From contig NZ_JANYMP010000010.1 in assembly GCF_025061645.1 (NCBI RefSeq), forward strand, positions 1 through 64,000: a DNA stretch of 64,000 nt. The letters are read 5' to 3'. The position numbers and the translations under genes are program-made. This DNA is from Umezawaea endophytica. GTDB taxonomy: Bacteria > Actinomycetota > Actinomycetes > Mycobacteriales > Pseudonocardiaceae. The stretch's first letter is position 1. The number at the start of each line of letters is the position of its first letter. This document shows, in pieces, positions 1 through 9,119 of this stretch. The notes below the pieces were generated by a model. That model saw nothing but the letters and a program-made list of their open reading frames with translations. It was not told where the DNA came from and searched no databases.

Positions 1-1
1 G

Positions 2-574
2 GCGCACTGCGAGCAGGGGCTCGGCGTGTGGAGCTGGGCGAGCACCGACACCGAGGGCGACACGGATGTCGTGCTGGCCTGCGCGGGCGACGTGCCGACG
101 CAGGAAACCCTGGCCACTGTGGAAGTCCTGCTCGGTCTCGTGCCCGATCTGCGCGTCCGGGTGGTGAACGTGGTCGACCTGGCCCGGTTGGCGCCCGCCG
201 AGCTGCACCCGCACGGCGTCCCCGACAAGGACTACGAGGAGATCTTCACCGCTACGGCCCCGGTGGTCTTCGCCTACCACGGCTACCCGTGGCTGATCCA
301 CCGCCTGACCTACCGCCGTCCCGGCCACGACCGGATGCACGTGCACGGTTTCCACGAGAACGGCACGACGACCACGCCGTTCGACATGTGCGTGCTCAAC
401 GAGGTCGACCGCTACGCGCTCGCGCTGGCCGCGCTGGAACGGGTGCCGAGGGTCGCGGGCCGGATCGGGCACCTGCGGCAGCACCTGCGGGACCGGCGCG
501 TCGCGCACCACAACCACATCCGCCGCGCCGGCGAGGACCTGCCGGAGGTCCGCGACTGGGTCTGGGGCGGGTGA
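2..574 (+). CDS. xfp: Phosphoketolase, C-terminal part (5' truncated by window edge)
   Basis: Only the last ~190 residues lie in the window. Phosphoketolase is a thiamine-diphosphate enzyme that cleaves xylulose-5-P or fructose-6-P with phosphate, giving acetyl-phosphate. The visible part is the XFP C-terminal domain: VVLACAGDVPT, then HGYPWLIHRLTYRR, then TTTTPFDMCVLNEVDRY are conserved family blocks. The stop (572-574) shares one base with the acetate kinase ATG, so the producer and consumer of acetyl-phosphate are translationally coupled. Its promoter is outside the window. Together they form an ATP-yielding shunt that needs no electron acceptor, fitting the dormancy genes that follow. Confidence 0.93.
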   Translation, partial: AHCEQGLGVWSWASTDTEGDTDVVLACAGDVPTQETLATVEVLLGLVPDLRVRVVNVVDLARLAPAELHPHGVPDKDYEEIFTATAPVVFAYHGYPWLIHRLTYRRPGHDRMHVHGFHENGTTTTPFDMCVLNEVDRYALALAALERVPRVAGRIGHLRQHLRDRRVAHHNHIRRAGEDLPEVRDWVWGG

Positions 575-1665
575 TGCGGACCCTGGTGGTCAACCCCGGT
601 TCGTCCAGCCTGAAGCTGTCCGTCGTGGACGGTGGGGTCCAGGTGGCGTCGAGGACGCTGGACGGCTGGGGCGGCGTCCCGGCCCGGTGGCCGATCCTCG
701 ACGTCCTGGCGGCCTCGGGCCCGGTGGACGCGGTCGGCGTGCGGATCGCGCACGGCGGCGACCGGGACGGTCCGCGCCTGCTGGACGAGGGGGAGCTGCG
801 CGCGCTGGAGGAGTTCGTCCCGCTGGCCCCGCTGCACCAGCCCAGGTCGCTGGCGCTGGCGCGGGTGGTCGTCGAGGTGCTGCCGGACGTCCGGGTGTTC
901 GGGTGCTTCGACACGTCGTTCCACGCCGGGATGCCCGCGCACGCCACGACGTACCCGGTGCCGCGGGAGTGGACCGAGCGGTTCCGGTTGCGCCGCTACG
1001 GTTTCCACGGGCTGTCGTGCGCCTACGCGGTGCGGGCGGCGGCCGGGGCGCTGGGCCGCGACCCGGCCGGGCTGAGCCTGCTCTGCTGCCACGTCGGCTC
1101 CGGTGTGTCGGTGACGGCGGTGCTGGACGGCCGAAGCGTGGACACGTCGATGGGGCTGACGCCGCTGGACGGCGTCGCGATGGCGACCCGCTCGGGCGGC
1201 CTGGACCCCGGTCTCCTGCTGCACGTCCAGCGCACCGGCGGGTTGTCGGCGGGCGAGGTGGAGTCGGCGCTGACCCACCACTCCGGGCTCGCGGGCCTGT
1301 CCGGCACCAGCGGTGACGTGCGGCGGGTGCTGGCGGCCCGCGCGGCGGGCGACGAGCACGCGGACCTGGCCATCCGCGTGTACCTGCACCGGCTGCGCCG
1401 CGAGATCGGCGCCGCCCGCGTGTCGCTGGACCGCCTCGACGCCCTGGTGCTCACCGGAGGGGTCGCCGAGCACGAGCCCGCGTTGGTGGCCGAACTCCTC
1501 GACGGCCTGGCGCACCTGGGGATCGCGGTCGCCCCCGCCGCGCTGGCGGGCACGGGGGACCGGGTGGTCAGCCCGGAGACCGCGCGGACCCGCGTGCTGC
1601 TCGTCGCCGCGGGGGAGGACGTCGAGATCGCCCACCAGGTCGAGCGGGCCGGGTTGGCGGTGTGA
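574..1665 (+). CDS. ackA: Acetate kinase
   Basis: Interconverts acetyl-phosphate + ADP and acetate + ATP in the cytoplasm. Motifs in order: VNPGSSSLKLSV (N-terminal ASKHA phosphate loop), RRYGFHGLS, HVGSGVSVTAV, DTSMGLTPLDG with ATRSGGLDPG, and LTGGVAEHEP near the C-terminus. At 363 residues it is shorter than the usual ~400, and the normal TGGIGEN block reads TGGVAEHE, so it is a divergent actinobacterial form often paired with phosphoketolase. ATG at 574 is chosen because it begins exactly on the phosphoketolase stop and yields the family N-terminus MRTLVVNPG; GTG at 571 is also in frame. Confidence 0.92.
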   Translation: MRTLVVNPGSSSLKLSVVDGGVQVASRTLDGWGGVPARWPILDVLAASGPVDAVGVRIAHGGDRDGPRLLDEGELRALEEFVPLAPLHQPRSLALARVVVEVLPDVRVFGCFDTSFHAGMPAHATTYPVPREWTERFRLRRYGFHGLSCAYAVRAAAGALGRDPAGLSLLCCHVGSGVSVTAVLDGRSVDTSMGLTPLDGVAMATRSGGLDPGLLLHVQRTGGLSAGEVESALTHHSGLAGLSGTSGDVRRVLAARAAGDEHADLAIRVYLHRLRREIGAARVSLDRLDALVLTGGVAEHEPALVAELLDGLAHLGIAVAPAALAGTGDRVVSPETARTRVLLVAAGEDVEIAHQVERAGLAV

Positions 1666-1681
1666 CCCGAGGGAGGCAGCC

Positions 1682-2338
1682 GTGCGCGAACCCACCGTGG
1701 CGTCGGTGATGACGCGGGGCGTCGTCACCGTGGAGCTGCACACCCCCTTCAAGGAGGTGGTGGCGCTGCTGGCGGAGCACGGGATCAGCGCCGTCCCGGT
1801 GCTGGACGGCGGCCGGGTCGCCGGGGTGGTGTCCGAAGTGGACCTGCTGGCCAACCAGGAGTACCGCGGCGGCAGCGCTCCCGTGCCGTCCGCGCACGCG
1901 GACCGGGACCGGTGGCGGAAGGCGACGGGCACCACGGCGAGCCACGTGATGACCAGCCCGGCGATCGTGATCGACCCCGGCGCGCCGCTCGGCGAGGCGA
2001 TGGGGCTCCTCGGCCAGTCGACCGTGCGGCGGCTCTTCGTCGTCGACGGCGACGGCGTGCTGGTCGGCGTCCTGGCCCGCCGGGACCTGCTCAGGACCTA
2101 CCTGCGCGCGGACGGCGACATCCTCGGCGACATCCGGGACCTGGTGCTGCGCGAGGAGTTGTCCCTCGACCCGGACCGGGTGGCGGTCGAGGTCGACGCG
2201 GGGCGCGTGCGGCTCGCGGGGTGGCTGGAGCGGCGGAGCCAGGTCGAGCGGGTGGTCGCGCTGGTGCGGCTGCTGGCCGGTGTGGTCGACGTGCGCTGCG
2301 AGGTCGGCTTCGACGTCGACGACGAGACGCCCCGCTGA
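1682..2338 (+). CDS. CBS-CBS-BON domain protein
   Basis: A 218-residue cytoplasmic protein. Residues ~6-60 and ~82-140 form a CBS pair (VASVMTRGVVTV... and ASHVMTSPAIVI..., each ending in a GV(V/L)...DLL strand-helix), and residues ~145-212 form a BON domain (VEVDAGRVRLAGWLERR). CBS pairs usually sense adenosyl nucleotides; BON may contact membranes or phospholipid. The GTG start follows a GAGGGAGG Shine-Dalgarno, 16 bases after ackA, so it belongs to the same operon. CBS proteins of this type (Hrp1-like) are members of the mycobacterial DosR regulon. The exact ligand is unknown. Confidence 0.85.
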   Translation: MREPTVASVMTRGVVTVELHTPFKEVVALLAEHGISAVPVLDGGRVAGVVSEVDLLANQEYRGGSAPVPSAHADRDRWRKATGTTASHVMTSPAIVIDPGAPLGEAMGLLGQSTVRRLFVVDGDGVLVGVLARRDLLRTYLRADGDILGDIRDLVLREELSLDPDRVAVEVDAGRVRLAGWLERRSQVERVVALVRLLAGVVDVRCEVGFDVDDETPR

Positions 2339-2403
2339 ACGGCGAAGGCCCGGCACACCGGTCGTGGGCGCGGGACTCCACCGTCGGGGGGCGGCGAGGG
2401 ACC

Positions 2404-3330
2404 TCAGCGCGAGGCGTCGACGGGTGTCCGGGGTGCCGGGCCGAGGACCGTCGCGCCGGGACGTTCGACGCGGCCCGCCGTTTCCTGCCGCGGTTCGGGC
2501 ACGTGCGGCCGGTGGACGACGAGGACCGGGCACGGCGCCTGGTGCAGCGCGGTCCTGGTGATCGCCCCGCAGCGGCCGGTCCGGGGCGCCTGCTCGCCCG
2601 CGCCGACCACGAGCAGGTCGCTGTCGGTGCAGCGGGCGACGGCCTCGTGCGGTTGACCGTGCAGCAGGACGACGGTGTGGATCGGCCGCCGGTCGAGCTT
2701 CTCCAGCAGCCGGGCCGCGCGGTCGAGCACGAACTGGTGGTCGGCGGCCAGCGCGTCCCTGTTCATCGGCAGCGGGAGCGCGTGCACCACGCGCAGGGCG
2801 GCGCGGTGGTCGAGCGCCATGGCGGCGGCCCTCACGACCACCAGGTCGTCGTCCTCGCCACCGCTGATCAGCGCCGTGACCCGCCGGTTGTCCCCGCGCA
2901 CCGCGGATGGCCTGCCGCGGACGACGACGGTGTCGCACGTCGCGCGGCGGACCAGCGGCAGCACGTTGCCGCCGAGGGTGAAGGAGCTCGCCGAGTGGCC
3001 CCGGTAGCCGACCACGACCAGGCCGGACGCGCGTCCGGCGGTCTCCAGGTCCCGCACGGGGTCGGGGCCGGACTCGTGCACCCGCACCCGCAGCATGGGG
3101 AGGCTGCTGGTCACGTAGTTCAACCCGCCGTTGCGGGGCACGGTGTCCGGCACGTCGGACATCCGGTCCCACAGCCAGACGTCGAGCACCGCTCCCGTGC
3201 GCCACGCGTGCTCGGCGGCCCACCGCAGCGCCGCCTGGCCCCAGAGCGATCCGTCGTTGCCGACGACCACCGGGAGCGGCGACCGGCCCGTCGCCTCGGA
3301 ACGGCTTGGATGACGCGGCACCTGGTTCAT
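2404..3330 (-). CDS. Tandem universal stress protein
   Basis: A 308-residue protein with two Usp domains, the size and layout of mycobacterial Rv2623-type proteins. Domain 1 (~15-150) opens with PVVVGNDGSLWGQAALRWA and ends with the ATP-binding style motif GYRGHSASSFTLGG; domain 2 (~155-290) is more degenerate (VTALISGGEDDDLVVV... and VVGAGEQ). ATG at 3330 is preferred over an upstream in-frame start because ACGGGAG lies six bases before it. A near-perfect DosR-type box lies ~90 bases upstream (3420-3433). Likely an ATP-binding stress/dormancy protein; its target is unknown. Confidence 0.88.
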   Translation of the reverse strand: MNQVPRHPSRSEATGRSPLPVVVGNDGSLWGQAALRWAAEHAWRTGAVLDVWLWDRMSDVPDTVPRNGGLNYVTSSLPMLRVRVHESGPDPVRDLETAGRASGLVVVGYRGHSASSFTLGGNVLPLVRRATCDTVVVRGRPSAVRGDNRRVTALISGGEDDDLVVVRAAAMALDHRAALRVVHALPLPMNRDALAADHQFVLDRAARLLEKLDRRPIHTVVLLHGQPHEAVARCTDSDLLVVGAGEQAPRTGRCGAITRTALHQAPCPVLVVHRPHVPEPRQETAGRVERPGATVLGPAPRTPVDASR

Positions 3331-3419
3331 GAGCGCTCCCGTGTTGGTCCGACCCCCGACACCCACCACGGTCGCGTGGTCGAGCGCGCGGCGGCAGTGC
3401 ACACGGGACCCCGGCCGGA

Positions 3420-3433
3420 GGGACGAAAGTCCC
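3420..3433 (-). promoter_or_regulatory. DosR/DevR-type box upstream of the tandem Usp gene
   Basis: Read toward the Usp gene the site is GGGACTTTCGTCCC, a perfect 5+5 inverted repeat (GGGAC/GTCCC, four-base centre). It differs at one of 14 positions from the DosR core GGGACTTTAGTCCC known from mycobacteria. It lies ~90 bases before the start codon, a position suitable for activation. The match is seen directly; binding by the regulator encoded at 6355-7011 is inference. Confidence 0.75.
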
Positions 3434-3453
3434 ATGCCACCCGGGATCGGACC

Positions 3454-4464
3454 TCACGCGCCCGAGTCGGCGGAGCACGACTCCAGGACCAGTTCCTCCA
3501 CCGGAACGCGCGGTGTCGGCGGGACGGGGGTGCCGAAACCGACCCGCAGCACCGTTTGCGGGAACAGGGAACCGCCGAGCACCCGGCGCAGGTTCTCCCG
3601 CGCCCCGCGGACCTCGACCACCTGCGACAGGAACGAGGCGGACAGGCCGAGCGTGGTCGCCACCAGCAGGACGCGCTGCAACGCCTGTCCCGCTTGGAGT
3701 TCGGCCAGCGCGCCGTCGTAGAACGAGCAGAGCACGACGACGAACGGGTCCGGCTCGTAGTCCTTGCCCGCCTGCCGGGTCACCGGTTCCCCCGGCGAGA
3801 AGTCGCGCAGGGCCCATTCGTCCTGTGGCGCGGGCGTGGGACCGGCCGAGTCCGACGGCACGCCGCGCCCCCGGTGCGCCCGACTTCCCGTCCAGTCCAC
3901 CAGTTCCGCCCGCACGCCGGGATCCGCGAGTTGTTCGTGGTGCGCCTTGACGAGCAGGTCCCGCAGCCGCGCTTTCTCCTCGCGGGTGCCGACGACGTGC
4001 AGCCACGACCGCTCCAGTTCCGCGGCCCGCACCAGGCGCTGCCGGTGCGCGGCGGGCACCGGGCTGTCGAAGAACGGGTGGCGGTTGGTCCTGCGGTGTT
4101 CCACCGCGGCCAGCAGGGAACGGGACTCCTCGGTCGGCGTGAACCGCCCACCGCGCCGGACGACCGCGAGCGGGCCGCCTGCTCCCCGGCCGGGCAGCAG
4201 CGTGACGAGGGGCTTGATGCCGAGCCCTTGGAGGGCGAGCCGCGTGTTCAGCAGCGCGGCGCCGCAGGACAGCCTCAGCTCACGGGACTCCGGGTCGGTG
4301 GCGAACAGCCGCCTGGCCGGGTCGAAGTGCAGTTCGACCCGGTCCGGGCGCAGCGCGAACCGCCACGGTTGGCTGTTGTGCAGGGAAGGGGCCAGCGAGG
4401 CGGCCTCGAGCACGCCGCTGACGTCGTCCTCGGCCAGACCCAAGGCCGGTACCACCGCGCTCAT
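3454..4464 (-). CDS. Acg-type nitroreductase-fold protein
   Basis: A 336-residue protein of the Acg (Rv2032) family, a two-lobed nitroreductase fold thought to sequester or bind flavin rather than reduce nitro groups. Visible family blocks: EAASLAPSLHNSQPWRF near the N-terminus, RELRLSCGAALLN, HRRTNRHPF, and LLVATTLGLSASFLSQ near the C-terminus. ATG at 4464 is chosen with GAGGTGAG six bases upstream; an adjacent in-frame GTG at 4467 is possible. acg is a classic DosR-regulon member, and a partial DosR-like half site lies ~75 bases upstream. It precedes the Usp gene on the same strand across a 123-base gap. Confidence 0.86.
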   Translation of the reverse strand: MSAVVPALGLAEDDVSGVLEAASLAPSLHNSQPWRFALRPDRVELHFDPARRLFATDPESRELRLSCGAALLNTRLALQGLGIKPLVTLLPGRGAGGPLAVVRRGGRFTPTEESRSLLAAVEHRRTNRHPFFDSPVPAAHRQRLVRAAELERSWLHVVGTREEKARLRDLLVKAHHEQLADPGVRAELVDWTGSRAHRGRGVPSDSAGPTPAPQDEWALRDFSPGEPVTRQAGKDYEPDPFVVVLCSFYDGALAELQAGQALQRVLLVATTLGLSASFLSQVVEVRGARENLRRVLGGSLFPQTVLRVGFGTPVPPTPRVPVEELVLESCSADSGA

Positions 4465-4536
4465 CACATCTCACCTCGTCGAACCGTGATCGCTCCGGAC
4501 TCCTCCCACTGTCGTTCGTCCCGATCGCCGCGCACA

Positions 4537-4550
4537 CCATCGAAAGTCCT
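4537..4550 (-). promoter_or_regulatory. Weak DosR-box half site upstream of the Acg-type gene
   Basis: On the minus strand AGGACTTTCGATGG keeps the GGACTTTCG half shared with the better boxes in this island, but the second half is lost (8 of 14 against the mycobacterial core). It lies in the 193-base divergent gap between the Acg-type gene and the sensor kinase, so it could serve either promoter. A GGGACGTCC palindrome follows at about 4560. Confidence 0.4.
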
Positions 4551-4603
4551 CGGACGGCAGGGACGTCCGCCGCGGGCCGACGCCGACCTGGTTCAGCGGG
4601 TGA

Positions 4604-6352
<1,749 letters not shown>

Positions 6353-6354
6353 GG

Positions 6355-7011
6355 TCAGTCCTCGGTGGTGCCCTGCCCCGGTTTCCGCAGTTGGCTGGCG
6401 AGGATCGCGGCCTGGGTGCGGCGTTGCATGCCCAGCTTCGCGAGCAGGTGCGACACGTAGTTCTTGATGGTCTTCTCGGCCAGGAACATCCGGTCGGCGA
6501 TCTGCCGGTTGGTCAGGCCCTCGCCGATGAGGTCGAGCACCGTGCGCTCCTGCTCGGTCAGCGTCCGCAGCGGGTCGCCGGTGTCGCGCTCGCGGCGGAT
6601 CCGGTTCAGCAGCGCCGACGTCGTCCTCGCGTCGAGCAGCGACTGGCCCCCGCCGACCGTGCGCACCGCGTTCACCAGGTCGCCGCCGAGGATCTGCTTG
6701 AGCACGAAACCCGACGCCCCGGCCATGATCGCGTCGAACAGCGCCTCGTCGTCGGCGAACGACGTCAGCATGAGCACCTTCAGGTCGGGCAGTTGGGAGC
6801 GCAGGTCGCGGCACAGCTCGATCCCGTTGCCGTCCGGCAGCCGGATGTCCAGCACGGCCACGTCGGCGCCGCTGGGCGGGACCCTGGTGAGCGCCTCGGT
6901 CACCGACGAGGCCTCGCCGATGACCTCCAGGTCACCCTCCTCACCGAGCAGTTCCGCCACGCCCCTGCGCACGATCTCGTGGTCGTCCACCAGGAAGATC
7001 CTCGTGGGCAC
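6355..7011 (-). CDS. devR: DosR/DevR-like NarL-family response regulator
   Basis: A 218-residue regulator: receiver domain ([10 protein letters not shown]; acidic pair D9-D10; phospho-acceptor D55 in VAVLDIRLP; switch T/S and K in FVLKQILGG) and a LuxR-type helix-turn-helix ([20 protein letters not shown], then [15 protein letters not shown]). The recognition segment [22 protein letters not shown] is almost that of mycobacterial DosR, consistent with the DosR-like boxes around it. GTG 7011 fits GGAGGTGG eight bases upstream; TTG 7026 is an alternative. It is encoded opposite the kinase, so the two are not co-transcribed. Confidence 0.9.
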   Translation of the reverse strand: MPTRIFLVDDHEIVRRGVAELLGEEGDLEVIGEASSVTEALTRVPPSGADVAVLDIRLPDGNGIELCRDLRSQLPDLKVLMLTSFADDEALFDAIMAGASGFVLKQILGGDLVNAVRTVGGGQSLLDARTTSALLNRIRRERDTGDPLRTLTEQERTVLDLIGEGLTNRQIADRMFLAEKTIKNYVSHLLAKLGMQRRTQAAILASQLRKPGQGTTED

Positions 7012-7158
7012 CCCCACCACCTCCAAGAAGCAAGCCGGAACCCGCCGTCACGCGATCGGGCCGGCGCACGGTACTCCGTTGGTGGAGACGGTGCCGGTCC
7101 CGGCCGCGGTCGAACAGGGTCCAAGGACTCTGCCGGGAACCGTTGCGGCGCCTCGTGG

Positions 7159-7653
7159 TCAGCGGGACTCCCGCGCCGATCCGGGCGTCACCGCTCCCGC
7201 CGCCTCGACCGCCGCGAACGGGATCACCGTGACCGGGCACCGCGCGTGCCGGAGGCAGTGCGCCGCCACCGAGCCGACCACCGCGAGGCCCGTCCTGCGG
7301 TACCCGTGTCCGCCCAGGACGAGCGCGTCGGCGTCGGCCGACAGCTCCGCGAGCACCCTGCCGGGTTCGCCGGTGGGCACGAACTGGTCGACCACGACCC
7401 CCTCGGCCTCCTGGTCGACGGCCTGCACCGCCGTCCGCAGGTGGTGGACGTGCCGCTCGCGGACCGGGTCGGCGCCCGTCGGCCGGGTGATCGGCATCGG
7501 CGTGCTGGACGGCGGTTTGGCGTCGAGCCCGCGCACCGACACGGCCAGCACCGACCGCCCGGTGAGCCTCGCCTGCCGCACCGCCCAGCGCAGGGCCGCC
7601 GTGCTCGCGGGTGATCCGTCGATGCCGACGATGATCCGCTGGGCCGTCTCCAT
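7159..7653 (-). CDS. Universal stress protein, single domain
   Basis: A 164-residue protein with one Usp domain: RIIVGIDGSPASTAALRWAV at the N-terminus, LVLGGHGYRRTGLAVVGSVA as the nucleotide-binding G-2X-G-9X-G(S) motif, and CPVTVIP at the end. The last ~10 residues (AVTPGSARESR) are an unstructured tail. The start is fixed by GAGGAG eight bases before ATG 7653. A DosR-like box at 7714-7727 lies ~60 bases upstream. Probably ATP-binding and induced with the rest of the island. Confidence 0.9.
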   Translation of the reverse strand: METAQRIIVGIDGSPASTAALRWAVRQARLTGRSVLAVSVRGLDAKPPSSTPMPITRPTGADPVRERHVHHLRTAVQAVDQEAEGVVVDQFVPTGEPGRVLAELSADADALVLGGHGYRRTGLAVVGSVAAHCLRHARCPVTVIPFAAVEAAGAVTPGSARESR

Positions 7654-7713
7654 GGTGATCCACTCCTCGTTGGTCGTCCCCCCGATGGTCTTGGGCGCGC
7701 GGCGTCCGGACGA

Positions 7714-7727
7714 GGGGCGAACGACCC
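7714..7727 (-). promoter_or_regulatory. DosR-type box upstream of the single-domain Usp gene
   Basis: Read toward the Usp gene the site is GGGTCGTTCGCCCC, matching 10 of 14 positions of GGGACTTTAGTCCC. It lies about 60 bases before the Usp start in the divergent gap with the 65-residue protein gene. The match is weaker than at 3420-3433. Confidence 0.5.
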
Positions 7728-7801
7728 GATCCGGCCGGGCCCATCGCCGACGGTCCCGTCGCCGACGGTCCCGTCGCGCTCCGCCGGATGCCGCGCCGCA
7801 C

Positions 7802-7836
7802 GGGACTTTCGCCCCTGACGGACGGACTTTGGCCAC
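7802..7836 (+). promoter_or_regulatory. Tandem DosR-type boxes upstream of the 65-residue protein
   Basis: GGGACTTTCGCCCC (7802-7815, 12 of 14 against the mycobacterial core) is followed 21 bases later by CGGACTTTGGCCAC (7823-7836, 10 of 14). The 21-bp phasing equals two helical turns, as expected for cooperative dimers, and DosR boxes commonly occur in pairs. They end 74 bases before the ATG at 7911. Confidence 0.68.
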
Positions 7837-7910
7837 TTCGCCCGGCGGCCCGCGTGGTCGAGGCTGAGGGGGAACTCGTCGACAGCCCCGACCCGAGGAG
7901 GCCGTGCGTC

Positions 7911-8108
7911 ATGGCGACACGCGAGAGCACCGTCGGCGGTCCGGTGGAGCACGACGTCCACCACGTGGTGGTCAAGGACCACGACGGCTACCCGGTCGTC
8001 GAGGTGTCGATGCCGCCCGGCGTGCTCGCCGCGGTGGTGACGCCCCTGGTCGCGGCGGCGGGCGCGGTGGCGGCGCTGGCGGTCGACTGGACCGTCGAGG
8101 TCGACTGA
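7911..8108 (+). CDS. 65-residue conserved-looking hypothetical protein
   Basis: Not assigned to a named family. Polar first half with two His-rich strands (EHDVHHVVVKDHDGYPVVEVSMPPG) followed by a hydrophobic, Ala/Val-rich segment (~38-58, VTPLVAAAGAVAALAVDW) that could be one membrane helix or a packed strand-helix. ATG 7911 has GAGGAGG nine bases upstream; the frame is well biased. It is preceded by tandem DosR-type boxes and followed 35 bases later by the DUF1918 gene, so it is probably the first gene of a hypoxia-induced operon. Function unknown. Confidence 0.75.
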   Translation: MATRESTVGGPVEHDVHHVVVKDHDGYPVVEVSMPPGVLAAVVTPLVAAAGAVAALAVDWTVEVD

Positions 8109-8143
8109 GCGGGCAGGACTTCCGGAGATCCGAGGAGACGGCG

Positions 8144-8404
8144 ATGCGCGCGGAAACAGGTGACTGGCTGCTGGTCGAACAGTCCAGTGTGGACAGGTCT
8201 GCTCGGCGGGGGAGGATCGTCGGCGTGCGCGGGGCCGACGGCGGTCCGCCCTACGTGGTGCACTGGGTCGACAGCGACCACGAGGCGCTGGTGTACCCCG
8301 GACCCGACGCGCACGTGGTCACGGCGGCGGAACTGGCCGAGGCCGACGCCCGCGCCGGGGAACGGGCGGACGCCGGGCGGCGGAGCGCCTTCGGCCACGG
8401 GTGA
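8144..8404 (+). CDS. DUF1918 small protein
   Basis: An 86-residue protein matching DUF1918: MRAETGDWLLVE at the start, then GRIVGVRGADGGPPYVVHW and DHEALVYPGPDAHVV, an SH3-like barrel of unknown function common in actinobacteria and often near stress genes. The final ~25 residues are Ala/Arg-rich and probably flexible. GAGGAG lies six bases before ATG 8144. It sits 35 bases downstream of the 65-residue ORF and is likely co-transcribed with it from the tandem-box promoter. Confidence 0.85.
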   Translation: MRAETGDWLLVEQSSVDRSARRGRIVGVRGADGGPPYVVHWVDSDHEALVYPGPDAHVVTAAELAEADARAGERADAGRRSAFGHG

Positions 8405-8460
8405 CAGCCGTCGTGGGCGGATCCCCGTCGCCGTGCCAGAGCACAGGGCCTCGACCGCCA

Positions 8461-8474
8461 GTGACTTTGTGCCC
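8461..8474 (+). promoter_or_regulatory. DosR-like box upstream of the PPOX-fold gene
   Basis: GTGACTTTGTGCCC matches 10 of 14 positions of the DosR core. It lies ~175 bases before the PPOX-fold start, further than the other sites, with a strong hairpin (8504-8536) in between, so its function is less certain. Confidence 0.4.
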
Positions 8475-8503
8475 TGCTGGGCCGGAATAGGTCGACCGAC
8501 AAT

Positions 8504-8536
8504 GGTCTTCTCCGCGCGCGGGACGCGGGGAAGACC
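8504..8536. terminator. Strong hairpin in the 8405-8650 gap
   Basis: Arms GGTCTTCTCCGCG (8504-8516) and CGCGGGGAAGACC (8524-8536) pair over 13 positions with one G-T wobble and a seven-base loop. No T-run follows. It may be a factor-independent actinobacterial terminator for the DUF1918 operon, or an attenuator/operator in the PPOX leader, since it lies ~115 bases before that start codon. Confidence 0.5.
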
Positions 8537-8650
8537 ACGGGGAGTCGAGTTGACCGAGCGCGAGGCGGACCTGGGGACCGTTGGCGAGGGGGAGGGGGCA
8601 CGTCGAGCGGCGCTCGCCGTGCCGGGAGGCGTGCCACCGGGCGGTGAGCG

Positions 8651-9085
8651 ATGAGCAGTGCGCTGGAGGAGGAGCCGGGCGAACTCCTGGAGCTGCCGGA
8701 GGCGACGTCGTTGCGGCTGCTGGCGGGCGTCCCCTTCGGGCGGGTGGTGTTCTCGCGGGACGCGCTGCCCGCGATCCGGCCGGTCAACCACGTCGTCGAC
8801 CGCGGCTCGATCGTCATCCGCGCCCACCTGGGCGCCGCGGTGCTGTCGTCCGTCGGCATGGTGGTGGCCTACGAGGCCGATTCGATCGACCCCGTGACGC
8901 GCCAGGGGTGGAGCGTGATCGTGGTCGGCGTCGCGAAGCGGGTCGACGACCCCGACGAGGTGGCGCGCCTCGACGAGGTGCTGAAGCCGTGGGTGCGCGG
9001 GACCATGGACCACGTGATCCGGATCGTGCCGGAGATGGTGACCGGGTACGAACTGGTCGTGGACGGGCCGACGGCCGGTGGTTGA
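8651..9085 (+). CDS. PPOX-fold (split-barrel) flavin/F420-type protein
   Basis: A 144-residue pyridoxamine-5'-phosphate-oxidase-like protein. Family features: LRLLAGVPFGRVVFSRDALPAI, then RPVNHVVDRGSIVIRAHLG and WSVIVVGVAKRVDDPDE, the typical split-barrel strands that bind FMN or F420. Short proteins of this kind are frequent in DosR-like gene groups. ATG 8651 is preceded by a weak GGGCGGTGAG. The true cofactor and substrate cannot be read from the sequence. Confidence 0.82.
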   Translation: MSSALEEEPGELLELPEATSLRLLAGVPFGRVVFSRDALPAIRPVNHVVDRGSIVIRAHLGAAVLSSVGMVVAYEADSIDPVTRQGWSVIVVGVAKRVDDPDEVARLDEVLKPWVRGTMDHVIRIVPEMVTGYELVVDGPTAGG

Positions 9086-9119
9086 GGAATCAATCAGCTC
9101 GGCGGCGCGTTGCCCGGAC

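Noticed and set aside
7117-7130. GGGTCC-AA-GGACTC inverted repeat upstream of the DosR-like gene
   Set aside because: Its half-site order differs from the DosR box and it has one mismatch; not convincing as an operator.
8446-8459. GGGCCTCGACCGCC as a second DosR box next to 8461
   Set aside because: Only ~8 of 14 matches; indistinguishable from GC-rich background.
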